A stretch of DNA of 64,000 bases, from contig CM068583.1 in assembly GCA_035048485.1 (NCBI GenBank), positions 51,387,790-51,451,789 of the forward strand, read 5' to 3'. This document shows, piece by piece, positions 1-11,515 of this stretch. This DNA comes from Pteria penguin. Taxonomy: Eukaryota > Mollusca > Bivalvia > Pterioida > Pteriidae. Position 1 is the first letter of the stretch. The number at the start of each line of letters is the position of its first letter. The notes under the pieces were generated by a model. That model was not told the origin of the DNA. It did no database searches and was given only the letters and a program-made list of their open reading frames with translations. The position numbers and the translations under genes are program-made.

Positions 1-1535
1 TAAATCAACATAAATTTTATGAGCAAGTTGTTGGTACTCCCCTGGAGAATTTGCATAGTGGTGTAATGCACTTAGAGCTAAGTAGTTCATGTTAATCCAG
101 ATAGCTCCTCGCCAGTACGGTGGATCATGTTCAGTATTGTGTCTATTATAAAGTGGAGATGTTTTTGCTAGGGAACGTAAACCATAATCTGTCCATAATA
201 ATTCAGTATTTTTTATATCTCCTAATATTCTAAACAAATTCAGGGAATTTTTATCAACAATTTTCAGCAGAAATGGAAACAAACTAACATAGCCAAATGA
301 CTCTACATACTGTATGGTTGGCTCTTTCTTGACGACCCTGATCTTCTCTAATACAACCCTTTGTCCTGGTTGGGGGTTCGCTGGTTTAGGTCGATCTAAT
401 GCTACTTTGGTAGAATGCAGACCGTAGTCACAGTACCTTTGTTTCTTGGAACTCCAGTGTAGTTTATTAAGCAATTCATTATCGGTCAGAAGACCATGAG
501 TGGCCGCATACTCTTTGTGATCTTCTCCTAATTCCTTTGCAATGTCAGCCATAATGCCAGATGCTAACGCCATCCAGCATCTGAGATCCACATGCCGCTC
601 GGTATCAGTAGGGTGAGAGGCTCGGGGATAATCATCAAGACCTGAAGTTAAAGTCTTGGGGTTTAATTCTTTGTTAGTTTTAGCATCCCGTCCCCTCCAC
701 CTATATGATGATGGTAAAGAGCCCACTTGACTGGTATTATACCAATTAAACCACATTCTCAGACGTGGAAATACAGCTTTCAGAAATTTATGATCATCCA
801 CATTTTTACTTCCAATCATTTGTTTGATCAGTCTTTGCAATGGTAAGAAAAGTGTAGGAGGGTTTGCATTTTCATTTTTCTGTACTATAAATTCATTTGG
901 CACTCGAGCTCTTGCTTCTAATCCAAGAATCTGTTCTCTTGGGATCCAGCCTTCAGCATTCATCAAATCTAACCAATGGGATATGATATCTTCTGAGATC
1001 TTTGGATCCCATTGGCTGATTAGTAAGTTATGAAATCCCTCATCCCACAAAAATCCTCGAGGGAAAAACGAGCGAGAAGGCACAGCTGTGTAGAGGGCAG
1101 CTGGCCAGTATTCTACAGGTTCTTTGTTATATTTTGACTGAACTATAGATGAACCATAAAAATACCCAATGCCACCAATCATGTTACTCATGGCTGCTTT
1201 GGCAAAGTCTATTTTTGTTTCCAAAAATCCCTTTTCTTTGAGATTAAATACATTGGAAAACTTCTTGTCAAAGTTTGTAGTTAGTTTTTCAAGCTCTGCT
1301 TTGAAAATTTCTCCTGATAATGTGTTTGGTCTATCAACAAAGCTGCCTGATTCAAAAACAATCTCCATCTGGAAAGGCACTTGAGCTGTCACCTGATGAA
1401 CCATGAAGTTTGGTGGTGGACTGTCTCTTGGTACCAAACGGCCCCCTAATGTGAAGTATGCCATTGTGCGAGCTTTGTCCCAGGCATCCACACGGAAAGA
1501 GTTTGAAACAAGGTCTTTCAGGCGGTCCAGTTTAC
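1..1535 (-). CDS. MOGS: MOGS exon 3, most of the catalytic (alpha/alpha)6 domain, truncated by the window edge
   Basis: The acceptor CTATCAG|GTAAAC is preceded by a run of 19 T in the sense strand (A at 1546-1564), an unusually pure polypyrimidine tract. The first two bases complete a glycine codon from exon 2, then 511 codons stay open to base 1. It holds ESGSF, GGIGYFYG, PSRSFFPRGFLWDEGFH, EARARVPNEF, GLDDYPRASHP and ERHVDLRCW. The last visible block is PPYWRGAIWINMNYLAL, followed by YVDL at the window edge. Confidence 0.97.
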
Positions 1536-4500
1536 CTGATAGTGCAAAAAAAAAAAAAAAAAAATTAAGAGTTAAATTAAAAGAATCAAACATTCTTGAG
1601 AGCATTGCTGAAGCAAAACATGTCTACTACAAATTTCGTTATATTCAATCAGAATTTGCACAAAAAGGGGACATTAAATTTGAAAAAAGTAGGTTGATTG
1701 TAACAACATTGATTTAATTGACTACACTTGAACTTGATCCATAATATATTATAACTAAAGTATGTTTGTAACAAGAGCAACGCCTAGCGTGGCTTAATAC
1801 ACCCTTTGCTTACTATGGATGGGATCAAAGTGAATGGGTCTCTTTGGTAATACTTTTATAAAATATTGAAATCCAAAAGGAGGGATCCAAGTCCCATAAC
1901 TCTGAAACGACAACACAAAATTTGCCCAAAACTGGAAGGTGGCTTCTCCTACACTTTTTAAGCATTCTGTATAAGTTTCATGAAAAACAACTGATGTTTA
2001 CTTAAGTTATCCCATGACATAGCATCTCCATAGCATCTTATAGTAAAAATAAAATCCTACTTCCATAACTCTGTACCGACAAAACAGAATTTTCTCAAAG
2101 CCAAAAAGCGGTTTCACCTACCCTATCTAAGCATTCTGTATGAGTTTCACGAAAAACAGCTGACGTTTACTAAAGTTACTGTATTCCAAAGCATCTTACT
2201 ACAGCAAAAATAAAATCCAAGTCCTATAACTTCGTAACTACTACACAGAAATTGCTAAAAATCGAAAGGTGGCTTCCCTTACCCTATTTAAGCATTCTGT
2301 ATGAGTTTCATGAAAAACAGTTGAAGTTTACAACAGTTATCGCATTCCATAGCATCTTATCACAGCAAAAATAAAGTCCAATAACTCCATATCGACAAAA
2401 TAGAATTTGCTCAAGATTGAAAGGCAGCTTCCCCTACACTATTTAAGCATTCTGTATGAGCTTCATGAAAAACAGCTGACGTTGACTAAAGTTATCGCCT
2501 TCCATAGCGGACCGACGGATGTATGAAAAATAGTATGTCCCCCACTAAAGTACTTTCACATTTGCTGCATCTTGTGTACCTTAACCTTGACTTTTTCTCT
2601 TAATCTGACATTTTATACATATTTTCACTTTCAGTTGTGAGCCAATGTAGCTCAATGGTCCTTGTCAAGAGGCCTGGTTTTCACTCTTTCACTGGCTGTC
2701 TTTCCGAAAAGACCATAAAAATCAGTCCCCATGTCATGATAGATACTGCAGGTAAAAGATCCCTCATTGCTTCAAATAGGTCCTAGTATAGGTCGTAATT
2801 TCTGTGAAAAGACTCTGGCAGATGTCATCGCCATATAAGTGCATCAATCTTGGCATGACAAAAAATAAAAATCAAAGAAAGAACAAACTTTCAGCTGTTA
2901 TGACCTTGACCCAAGACCTTTTAATTTAAAAGCCAACAGCATCTTTCTCTCTTCATAACTAAGATTAATTCCAAATCTGATTTGAATCTGATATTTAGTA
3001 CTTTTAATATTTCAAACCAACAAAGAGTATTCTTTCTAAATTCTGAAATATAACTTTTGTGATAAAAGTTTTTAAAATACTTCAGAGGGGCAGGCTTGGT
3101 GTAGTGGTTAAGCACTTGGCTTGCGGCGCCGACGATCCGGGTTCGATTCCCGGGTTGCGCCACTATGTTTAAGAGGTTGGTAACCTCCTGCTTCCATGTC
3201 GTGATATAACTGAAATATTGTTGAAAGCGACGTAAAACACAAATCAACCAACTAAAATACTTCAGAACATATTGTAAATATTATCACAGTTTTATTCTGA
3301 TAACATGCTGAATCTTACTTAAATCTTAAAATTTAATGAAAAAGTCAACTTTATTTTGAACATGAGCTGGGATAGTCCTTGAGTTTTATGAATTATTAAA
3401 ATTCCCTGATTTTTCCTTGCAAGGTATTTTTTTCACCTTTTTCTTTGTTTGGCCTTTTTTTCGTTTGTGGCCTGTGACCCTGTAATTATGCATACATCAA
3501 GATTTAATTTGAATCTGATGAAAAGTACTTGAATTGTCAACCAGAAATCATTCTATGATGGAATGAATGATAGACATACAGGTTACTAGTAATAAACCTG
3601 TAGTCCCTTTTGACAATGCCAGAAGTCTACTGATCATGCATGTACTAGGTTTCAGATATATTCAAAAAGGCTTATTCAATATAATGCAGCTAGCTTGTAC
3701 TAGCAACAGGGTATTACAGATCTTTAAAATCATCTGATTATTTATGATGGTGATCTGTATTTAGTGGTAGAGAAAACCACAGTGCCAGGAGAAACCATTA
3801 ATCATCTGCTGAAGCACTGGTACAATTTTCTTTATGCTTGACCTAGGATCAAACCCAGACTTGACCGAGGTAATGATTAACTGAATTGCAGTGCTTTGAT
3901 AAGCCCTTTTACAATCAATTTTTTTTTTAAGTTTGCCCTTAAGTATATTCAAAAGGACTTAAAATGCTGTGAAATGTAAAAGTCAATAATGATAATCCTG
4001 AGAATAGTATCATGAACCACAACATAGAAAATTTTAACTTTATTTGTTTTGCAACGATTAAGAAACAAGTTAACAATTGATATAAATCTTGCTCGTTGGT
4101 ATCGTTGGCATAAGGGTGTATTTGTGTGGGAGGAAAGTGGATTACCCGTAGAAAACCCAAGATCAAGGTTGGTGACAGTCTCACCATCTTGTGTACCATA
4201 CCAGGAATCGAACCCTAGTTGCATTGGTGAGAAGCGAGCGCAATACCGACTGCACTACCTGGCCACAACGTAATGACAAGAACAACATAGCATCTCCTGG
4301 CAAGATACTGACTTTTGATTTTTTGAAAATTGTTAAACCTCTGCTGTAAAATGTGCTTTCCAGAGTGTCTACAAAACATATGGCAGCATAACCATATCTG
4401 CTTGCCAAGAGGTTACACTGGAGGTCAATATCCTCTTAGCAAATAATGTAAAAACATTATTATATCATTCCATATGATAGAGAAAAGTACCTCAGTATAG

Positions 4501-7500
4501 GGAAATAAATCTAATACCTGCATATGATACCAGATGGTGGTATTTTACATTCCCAGAGCTTTGAGATTTTGGAAATGACATTTTAAAATGTCCCAGTTCT
4601 TCTGAGAATCCAGTGATGGAAGAGAGATAGTTATTGTTGACAGTTGGCTGCAGGTTTCCTTTACCATCAAGGGCAATATAAAACATGAGGGACACAACAC
4701 TCTGTCTCTGTGCTACCTGTAATTTTGAATACTTAATTATGCTTTAAATACAACTTGTAATACATTAATTACATAAACATGGTATGATCATTATATTTAC
4801 CCCACACTCTTGATCTAACATTTGATTGATTGGCAGATTGACTAATTACTGTTTTAAATCACTCTGTAATTATTTTATATAATGCATGGTGACAGCATCT
4901 GCCGGATACATTTCATAGAAATATATACCTTTTTGATGGACCCACCCGAAGCAATGTGTGATCTTTTACGTGCCTTGTCTACCATAACACATGGTCTCAG
5001 TTTTCACTGTTGTGTCCTAAAGACAGGAAACCAGTATGCCCATGTCAGCAATCAAAACATAGACCAGCTTTTGGTTAAAAGCAAATATCTGATCTTTTGA
5101 TATTTAGTGGTTATAAAACAGGCAGAACAAGCATTCTGAAAGTATTGCTTAGGCAATACTAAGTCCCCTACCGGCAAATGGAAAACTAAGACCCCCAAAA
5201 CACACACACACCTACAAACACACACACACAACATACTGTCTTTCAGGCTGCCAGCAAGTTAAGTATTTGATCACAACCTTTAAAGAAATTTTCTAATTCT
5301 GAGGGCCGTAATTCCGTCAAAAATCAGTGGACCGTAACGAAACTTGAACTTGATCTGTAACTCATGGTAGTATACTCACACACCAAAAATTGGATGAATA
5401 TCTACAAGCGTTTAGAAAAAAAGTCCGGAAAACTGCCATTTTAAAGAAATTTTCTAATTCCAAGGGCCGTAATTCCATCAAAAATCAGTGGACTGAAACG
5501 AAACTCGAACTTGATCTGTAACTCATGGTGGTAGACTCATACACCAAAAATTGGATGAATATCTACAAGTGTTTAGAAAAAAAGTCCAGAAAACTGTCAT
5601 TTTAAAGGAATTTTCTAATTCCAAGGGCCGTAATTCCGTCAAAAATCAGTGGACCGTAACGAAACTCTAACTTGATCTGTAACTCATGGTGGTATACTCA
5701 CACACCAAAAATTGGATGAATATCTGCAAGCGTTTAGAAAAAAAGTCCAGAAATGTGAGTGTGACTGACGGACAGAGTGCAAACCTATAGTCCCCTTCGG
5801 CGATGCCGGTAGGGGACTAAAAAAGAAGTTGAAAATGCTGACAGTTAAAAGATGACAGATTGACAAACAAACAAGAGACAGACAGACACTGGTTAGAAAT
5901 GTGACAGTAAAACTCACACTTGCTGTTATTATCTCTGTTTATTGTGCATGAATGTGCAAATAGTTTTTGGAATGAATGATAAATCAAATTCTGCACGTCG
6001 ATAACTTTTTTGTGAATTTTATAAGTAACCCTATCAAGTTATCTAAAGGGTCTACTTATATCCCTGAACTTTAAATTCTTTAATCATTAGGGACTCTCAC
6101 ACAGACATGGTGGCTTAGTTAAAAATACTTGCAAGTAACATTTTTATAGGTAAAATGCTACAGTTGCCAGACACTTTGGTCTTTTTACATCTCTGTTTAC
6201 AGTCATTTCTGACTTTTACAATTCCCGCCCAAGACTATTTGGCCTTTCAAAAGGACACTTCGTCTCCTCATTTGACCTTACACTCAAGAATTACTTCTGC
6301 CAATTTTTTCTGTCCAATTCATATATGAAAATGATATTGCTTATTGATGTACTTCATTGATTTTCTTTTCACAAAAAATACATTTCTACCTGTGTTGCAT
6401 TTCTGATGATTCCATGTACTGCGTTTATTGCAGGTTATAGCCTCGTTTTCCTCATGCACATTTTTTCAACAAACATGAATTATCTTCTAAATTTATTTTG
6501 TGAATGAGAGAAACTTTGACTTGTAATTCTTTTAAATTAAACTGAAATGTCATTGATCACCCTTAATTGGTACCACATGCAAATGCATTACAATCTAATA
6601 TTTTTAATGTTTTTTTTATGTCCAAAATGTCATATTTGCAATACTGCATGTTTCACATTTACATATATCTTCCCCTTGTTTTAAAGTATTATCTGTAAAC
6701 TGTTTACATTTACACAAGGTGTCACACAAGTTTTTGTTGTGCTTTTAAAAAGCTAACAGCGGTGATTCTGGGAAAATATTCCATATACAGTTTGAAATAA
6801 ATAATATTTTTAAAGTTTCCTTCAGATATTTTTTAGATTTCTCCTTAAGATATCCTGTACATTTAGTAATATTTTGGAATGAGTTAAAACTAAAGGGATC
6901 TCTCTCCCTTCTCTTTTGATCTCTGCTTCTTTGATAAATTATTAATATTCAATTGAACATTTTTGATTTTGTAAACATTTATAAAATTTTGGAATTCTAT
7001 TTCATTGAATTAGTATAGATTACAGCCTTTTCCTTTATATTGTGCAAAATACTGCCCATACATAACTGCTTGATTTAACTTAAATATGAAATATGAATGG
7101 ATTATACTGGCATATCTATTTATGTTTTATAGCTAGATATCACATCTAGCCACAATTTTTCACCCAGCCTGTTACAGAATTTGGTGCCGTAAGAGTGACC
7201 ATCATGTGAGAGAGAACCAGGGTAATTTCTCTGTTGGGTTTCGGGGTTTGGAAACCTCTGGCAGTGTGGAAGTGTGACGAATGCCAGAGAGCTCAATGGT
7301 TAGAGCATCGGCCTTCATAGCAGAAGGTTCTGGATTCATTCCCTAGTCCGGCCACAATTTTTCACCCTGCCTGTTACAGAATCACGGCACCAAATTGAAA
7401 ATATGCAACTGATTGATTATATTCACTGAGTAATTGAGACTGAAGTCACAAAATCTGCCCTGACAATTAGTAAATTTCTCAAAAATTCAATTAAGTTCAC

Positions 7501-8618
7501 ATGGTAGTGATGGAAAATTTCTGACATCCAACATGGCGGCTAATGCCAGTAATGCGACATCATATAAGAAAACTCTATTCTTGATACAGGTCAAAATTGG
7601 CTTGAAAAAGGGTAGTGGTTCAAAGAATCAAAGCCTGTTAAAATACCAAATGTTTAATTTATTTTACACGGAAAACAAGAATTTAAATGTCATGCTGCAT
7701 TCAGTATGTTAACTAAGTAATTTAAGGAAAAAATTGGAGAAAGCAATTCTGATATAGTCTTTTTGTTTTTTTTTAAACATTTTTGTGCCTTTTTTTTTGC
7801 TGCAATTTTTTTTTCAAGCAGTCAGTTGTTTATGAATACGCAAATGACTATGCTAAGTCATCACTAATTAGTAATGTTTTGAAACCTTGGGAAATCAGCC
7901 AATTCATATTTGTAGAACTTGTTTACTTCTGCTTAATCCCTGAATGTGATAATTGAAAACAGAGATTGTTACTCATTTGTGTTAATATATCTCAAATAAA
8001 GGTTGATCCCATCCAGTTTTAAAACAATGCTTCACTATAATCATAATATATGTTTACCTTTGGTTCTACAGAAATTTTGGATGTCCAGTCACCACCATGT
8101 GTACCACCCATCCTTTTGACAAACTCTGTGCGTAGTTTGTATGTTTTCTCTTCAATTTCTTGAATCCCAAAATTAATTCCATCATGTTTTAGCCAACCAT
8201 ACTTGGGAAGGTGATCATCCTGACTGCACCAGTGACGAATGGGAGGTGGCATTTCATTGGTTAGTTGTGGAAGCCACATGAGTCCTACAACTGGAGAAGT
8301 AGGACTTCTGGTTTTAAGACCAAAATAAAGATTTGGTCTGTAAGAACCCCAAAATCGTTCTGGACTGACTAATGCATTTGAGCTATTATCGCTATTCATC
8401 TTTGGTACATTGAGAGGAGTTGACACGACTCCTTGGAGGTACAAAGTATAACCATAGTACAAAACAGAAATCGACAGAATAAGCAATCCACAAATTCCAA
8501 CTCTTAATGAAACTGAATTACTGCCGGTCTTGCTATGATGTTTCTTGTGTGGTTTGGACGATGTAGGTAATTCTTCTTCGTCTTTCGTTAAATGTTGCAC
8601 ATTTCGTCTTCTCGTCAT
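1..8618 (-). CDS. MOGS: Mannosyl-oligosaccharide glucosidase (ER alpha-glucosidase I), 3 exons, 3' end off the window
   Basis: Glucosidase I removes the outermost alpha-1,2-linked glucose from Glc3Man9GlcNAc2 on new glycoproteins in the ER lumen, the first N-glycan trimming step (GH63 family). Three exons (8058-8618, 4518-4716, 1-1535) join at GT-AG sites with matching phases to give about 765 residues with no stop. A short basic cytosolic tail is followed by a single signal-anchor helix at residues 38-61, as expected for this type II membrane protein. The N-terminal block with FWGSYRPNLYFGLKTRSP and the FLWDEGFH, GLDDYPRA (about 552-559) and ERHVDLRCW (about 567-575) blocks are present; the last corresponds to the published glucosidase I substrate-binding motif. 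The human protein is about 837 residues, so roughly 70 C-terminal residues, including the conserved glutamate region, lie to the left of the window. Identification comes from recalled family sequence and is very secure. Confidence 0.97.
1862..2545. repeat. Tandem array of four 155-169 bp units in MOGS intron 2
   Basis: The marker AGCATTCTGTAT(G/A)AGTTTCA recurs at 1961, 2130, 2291 and 2446. Each unit also contains a (G/A)TCCAAGTCC(C/T)ATAACT segment and ends near CCATAGCATCTTA. The array runs into GACCGACGGATGTATG...GTATGTCCCCC, a sequence type common at the ends of bivalve repeat elements. The spacing shrinks across the array (169, 161, 155), so the units have diverged by small indels. Confidence 0.85.
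2640..2880 (+). repeat. Degenerate tRNA-derived SINE (family B-like)
   Basis: This is an old copy. The A-box-like GTAGCTCAATGGTC, a CTTTCCGAAAAGACC segment, AAAGATCCCTCATTGCTTC and TCTGGCAGATGTCATCGCCATATA follow the order seen in the well-preserved family B SINEs at 42999-43262 and 48300-48565. Boundaries are approximate. Confidence 0.6.
3087..3252 (+). mobile_element. tRNA-derived SINE, family A, full length with target-site duplications
   Basis: The head GGCTTGGTGTAGTGGTTAAG (A box) and GGGTTCGATTCCCG (B box) are an RNA polymerase III promoter of tRNA type, followed by a short body ending in TTGTTGAAAGCGACGTAAAA. The 14-bp target-site duplication TAAAATACTTCAGA is perfect at 3073-3086 and 3253-3266. 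The same family occurs at 56227-56400. It lies in MOGS intron 2. Confidence 0.92.
4035..4268 (-). mobile_element. tRNA-derived SINE, family C
   Basis: Read on the minus strand it starts GTGGCCAGGTAGTGCAGTCGG, has a B box GGGTTCGATTCCTGG and ends in TTGCAAAACAAATAAAGTT. A second copy lies on the plus strand at 51333-51560. It was probably mobilised by a LINE that recognises the shared AAATAAAGTT tail; that is inference. Confidence 0.85.
4518..4716 (-). CDS. MOGS: MOGS exon 2
   Basis: This internal exon is 199 bp, between acceptor TTACAG|GTAGCA and donor GCAG|GTATTA. It enters in phase 0 and leaves one base over. It encodes VAQRQSVVSLMFYIALDG through KYHHLVSYA, matching the beta-sandwich part of the N-terminal domain (VSLFFYVVTDG in the human enzyme). 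Confidence 0.94.
4878..5042 (-). repeat. Truncated family B SINE (tRNA head missing)
   Basis: ATGGTGACAGCATCTGCCGG, GACCCACCCGAAGCAATG and TCAGTTTTCACTGTTGTGTC align in order with the body of family B SINEs in reverse orientation. The tRNA-like head expected at the right end is absent. Confidence 0.7.
5161..5819. mobile_element. Non-coding element with 15-bp inverted ends and three 161-bp tandem repeats
   Basis: AGTCCCCTACCGGCA at 5162-5176 is repeated exactly in inverted form at 5804-5818. Inside, GGCCGTAATTCC recurs at 5304, 5465 and 5626, an exact 161-bp period (three units, about 5277-5755). A CA-rich microsatellite (5196-5231) lies near the left end. Elements built from inverted ends plus a tandem-repeat core are well known in bivalves, some of them Helitron-derived; assignment here is inference. 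It sits in MOGS intron 1. Confidence 0.8.
5820..8057. other. Remainder of MOGS intron 1
   Basis: Apart from the SINE remnant at 7136-7395 this is AT-rich intronic DNA with no recognisable exon or element. Confidence 0.5.
7136..7395 (+). repeat. SINE remnant with duplicated body flanking a tRNA-like head
   Basis: AGAGCTCAATGGTTAGAGCATCGG resembles a tRNA A box and GGTTCTGGATTCATTCC a decayed B box (7286-7345). The segment GCCACAATTTTTCACC(CA/CT)GCCTGTTACAGAAT occurs both before (7150-7183) and after (7350-7382) the head, as in a partly dimeric SINE. Confidence 0.6.
8058..8618 (-). CDS. MOGS: MOGS exon 1 (start codon, cytosolic tail, membrane anchor, start of luminal domain)
   Basis: This coding exon has 187 codons from the ATG at 8616-8618 to ...VEPK, ending at donor AAAG|GTAAAC in phase 0. 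The start is the first ATG of the open frame and gives the short basic tail plus hydrophobic anchor expected of the family. It carries the conserved FWGSYRP, GWLKHDG and GGTHGGDW blocks. Confidence 0.96.
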
Positions 8619-8960
8619 TGTTGATTCACCAATATCTATCTATATGTACATCTAATTTGATCAGAGAAAACGCGAAGCTAACGTTAACCAGCTGGAAAGG
8701 AAAGCACCCGGTCAACGTGTAAACTCTGTGTCTCTAAGACGCTTATAACGATTCGGATTCGGATACGGCTTAGCTCCTTCCGGAATCTGTATGTATGTTA
8801 TTTCATTGTTTTAAAATGATCGGAGTAGAAGCCTCAAGTGAGCCATTATGATCAATCCTTGTCCGTGATCCAGAGTGCTGTCTAAAGAAGCGCTCTTTTC
8901 GAAAGTTCGACTGACGCGGCGTACGCCAAAACTTTATTTTTTTTCACGACAGACGGCCAA
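8619..8960 (-). promoter_or_regulatory. MOGS: Probable MOGS promoter / 5' UTR region
   Basis: The bases just upstream of the MOGS start codon are noticeably richer in CpG than the surrounding AT-rich DNA (for example around 8660-8770 and 8905-8930). I see no TATA box, which suits a housekeeping gene. The transcription start was not identified; this is inference from position and composition. Confidence 0.35.
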
Positions 8961-9812
8961 AAAAAGCTACAGTTAATTAATAGTAAAATACTATGAGCAT
9001 TACAACGGGTAAGTTTAAAATTGTATTAAAATTCCGAAAACTGAGGGATATCAGAAATATTAGTTAAAATAATTAGGAAAAAGTATATATTTGTACTAAA
9101 ACTTCCGTAATAATTGAAAATTTTTCATGGATGATATTTTGGCTTTAAAATGTTCAGCCGTACTTTGCATCCAACCACAGGGCTTTAGGCTCGTTGCCCC
9201 CACCCCAATAATTACACCAATATAATAAGAAGGGTTAGAACTTCCGATTTACCAAAAAACATCCCTCTTCCCGTTTGTGTCTTAGAACTTTTTTTAATTC
9301 TTCACAAATCGTCTCAAACGTGGTATCAAATAAAAGCAGACATATCTACAAATCCATATATAAATTGTCCAAGTCCATGCAAAACTGAGGGCATAGTGAG
9401 TCACGGAACTCGAAATGTTGCTCAAAAAGTGTAGTCGGACACCGCTTTCCCTTTTAAATCAAAGTACTTACAGTACTGGTAGCCTGGCTTTTAGTAACTG
9501 GTCAAGTAGCAAAAGATTAAATTGGAATTAAAATACAGTTGATATCAAATTCAAGAAAAGAAGAATTTACACATTTCATTATGGAAGAAGAATTCTTAAG
9601 TAATAGTAAAATGAAGTTTATCATTGGTTAACTTTGATAAAATATCTCGTGAGGCATGGCATCTACCCTTAATCATGATGAAAACCATAGATTCCTTACT
9701 GTTTTCAAAGTTACACTACCCTTGTTATGCTTTATTCTCTTGAACATAAGTTATATCTGTCACCTCCTATCGCTATAGAGAGCAGAATTATGACCTTTCT
9801 TCCTAATTGATG
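8961..9812. other. Intergenic, nothing recognised
   Basis: This stretch upstream of MOGS shows no coding exon, RNA gene or repeat structure that I can support. Confidence 0.4.
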
Positions 9813-9814
9813 TA

Positions 9815-10083
9815 TAGTCAAAACGGCCCAAAAAATAAACGGCCCACACGAAAATAGGAATGATTTTATGCTAAAGGCAATTCATTAAAATGTCAAATTA
9901 TTTGCCCTCTTACTATCTGTATGAAATATATATTTAAACACTAGGTGAAAAAAATCTATTTTGAAATCAAAGTCGATATCCATTCTCAAAATATTACAAA
10001 GTTCGGCCGGTGTGGTAAAAAATGGGCCGTTTTGTTGTGGGCCGTTCTGTTGTGGAGCATTTTTTCTTGAGCCGTTTTGACTA
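9815..10083. mobile_element. MITE with TAGTCAAAACGGC termini and TA target duplication
   Basis: TAGTCAAAACGGCCCAA at the left is mirrored by TTGAGCCGTTTTGACTA at the right, flanked on both sides by TA (9813-9814 and 10084-10085). A second GGGCCGTT motif is repeated inside each end. The length of 269 bp, lack of coding capacity and TA duplication fit a Tc1/mariner-type non-autonomous element. Confidence 0.8.
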
Positions 10084-10680
10084 TATAAATCTCTGGATTA
10101 ATTGTTTTAGTACAATTTCACTTGCATTGACAATCCATGGCCATTAAACCTACTCTGTTTAGCAGGATGTTGCAAAAATCTAGATGTTACGGAACATATC
10201 CGAGAGAAAACCTGAAATGGTACTTGGTTTATTTGTCTCCATTCATGAACCGGCGACATTAGAATAAACTACATCTTGATTACTACTTTGCTGGAAATGA
10301 CGTCGATCTCTGAGAGTAATGTCAGACATGCTAATCAGCACAGGGAACAATACATGTACCCATTTTCTTTCTGCCAAGCGATAAGACAATGGGCAATACA
10401 CAACGCTTTACCAGTGTTTATGTATGACGCTTGAATGCTTCAATCGGCAAAAATAGACATAGGAAAACCCCTCACATACATATGTACACAAATATTAGAC
10501 CAGTTGGCAATGTCATGCCTGTCTAGATCTCAAAATATATAGACAGTGACCACAACGAGAATGACTGAGATTCAAGTGACGCGTCATCGGTTATTTTTAT
10601 ATCACTAGATTTCGTTTTGTTTTATTCATTTAGCCTAGAATCAACAAATATTAACGATTAATTACATCCTCAACGCCAGG

Positions 10681-10712
10681 GACGTATATATCTAAATTTA
10701 GATATATACGTC
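10681..10712. repeat. Perfect 32-bp palindrome
   Basis: Half-site GACGTATATATCTAAA is followed immediately by its exact reverse complement with no spacer. Imperfect symmetry extends outward (CAGG... / ...GTCCC). Confidence 0.9.
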
Positions 10713-10850
10713 AGTCCCAGTCGATGCTAAACATCACGCACCTCTTATAAATTACATTAAATACAGTATAATAATGCTGTGTATGCTACTGCAGACGAAT
10801 TACATCTACACGCAGTGTGTACTTCTTGTTATCTGCCAATACGGCCTGTG

Positions 10851-10940
10851 CTATATATAACACTAGCCAGAGTAGAAGAAGTCTCTCCAGAATGGTAGTG
10901 GTCACCTGTCTCTTCGCGCAGCGATATCAAGCAAGAGCAG
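10851..10940 (+). promoter_or_regulatory. Candidate TATA promoter and short first exon
   Basis: CTATATATAA at 10851-10860 lies 41 bp before an ATG (10892-10894). The frame reads MVVVTCLFAQRYQARA and meets a donor-like GCAG|GTAACT at 10940/10941. No downstream exon was recognised, so this may be chance or a non-coding exon. Confidence 0.25.
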
Positions 10941-11302
10941 GTAACTTCATTCTACACGAATATACAATGTATGTATATCTCTATTTGTAGTGTTACATAT
11001 AATTAGTGATCCAATAAAGATTCAATACCCTCTGAATATTATGTTAGAGATTACATCATAGATTATGATTTGAAGCGCAAGAACACAATGAGTGAGAAAG
11101 AGGGCTTTAAAACGTATAATTAGACTGCATCGTTTTGAGAATCGTGCTCGGCAGCTATAGCCTTGGATTATGCCTTCGGCATTAAGCCTCGCTAAAACAG
11201 TCTCTGGGGATGTACAATAAACAAAAGTAAATAACTCACTACAGTCGACATGTCAAATTATCCCTCCTATCGCCTCACCTTACATTTGAATGTTTTCCAT
11301 TC

Positions 11303-11478
11303 TCCATGACCCCAACCCAGATGTTAATTTAAACGTACAGGTACACTTCCTAACACGGTTTCTGAATGGTCGTTCGTAGCATGATAAAACTCGAGAGTTC
11401 CTTCCGACCAATCAGAAGCCGCATTAGAAAGTGTACTTGTCGAAGTTTAAATGGCATCTGGGTTGGGCATATGGCAAA
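11303..11478. repeat. Short foldback element (arms about 65 bp)
   Basis: The left arm contains CCAACCCAGATG, TTTAAAC and GTACACTTCCTAA. The right arm contains the same blocks in inverted order (TTAGAAAGTGTAC, GTTTAAA, CATCTGGGTTGG). The loop is about 50 bp. The arms are imperfect, with several mismatches and small indels. Confidence 0.75.
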
Positions 11479-11479
11479 T

Positions 11480-11515
11480 CAGAGACATATATACACATGT
11501 GTATATATGTCTCTG
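11480..11515. repeat. Perfect 36-bp palindrome
   Basis: CAGAGACATATATACACA is followed directly by its exact reverse complement. An imperfect relative (CAGAGACATATACACACACA...TCTCTG) occurs at 13912-13939, so this seems to be a small family of hairpins with CAGAGACATAT ends. Confidence 0.9.

Noticed and set aside
3105..3165. tRNA gene
   Set aside because: A and B boxes are present, but the sequence continues into a SINE body with target-site duplications; the same holds for the heads at 31360, 42999-43262, 48300, 50572, 56227 and 62856.
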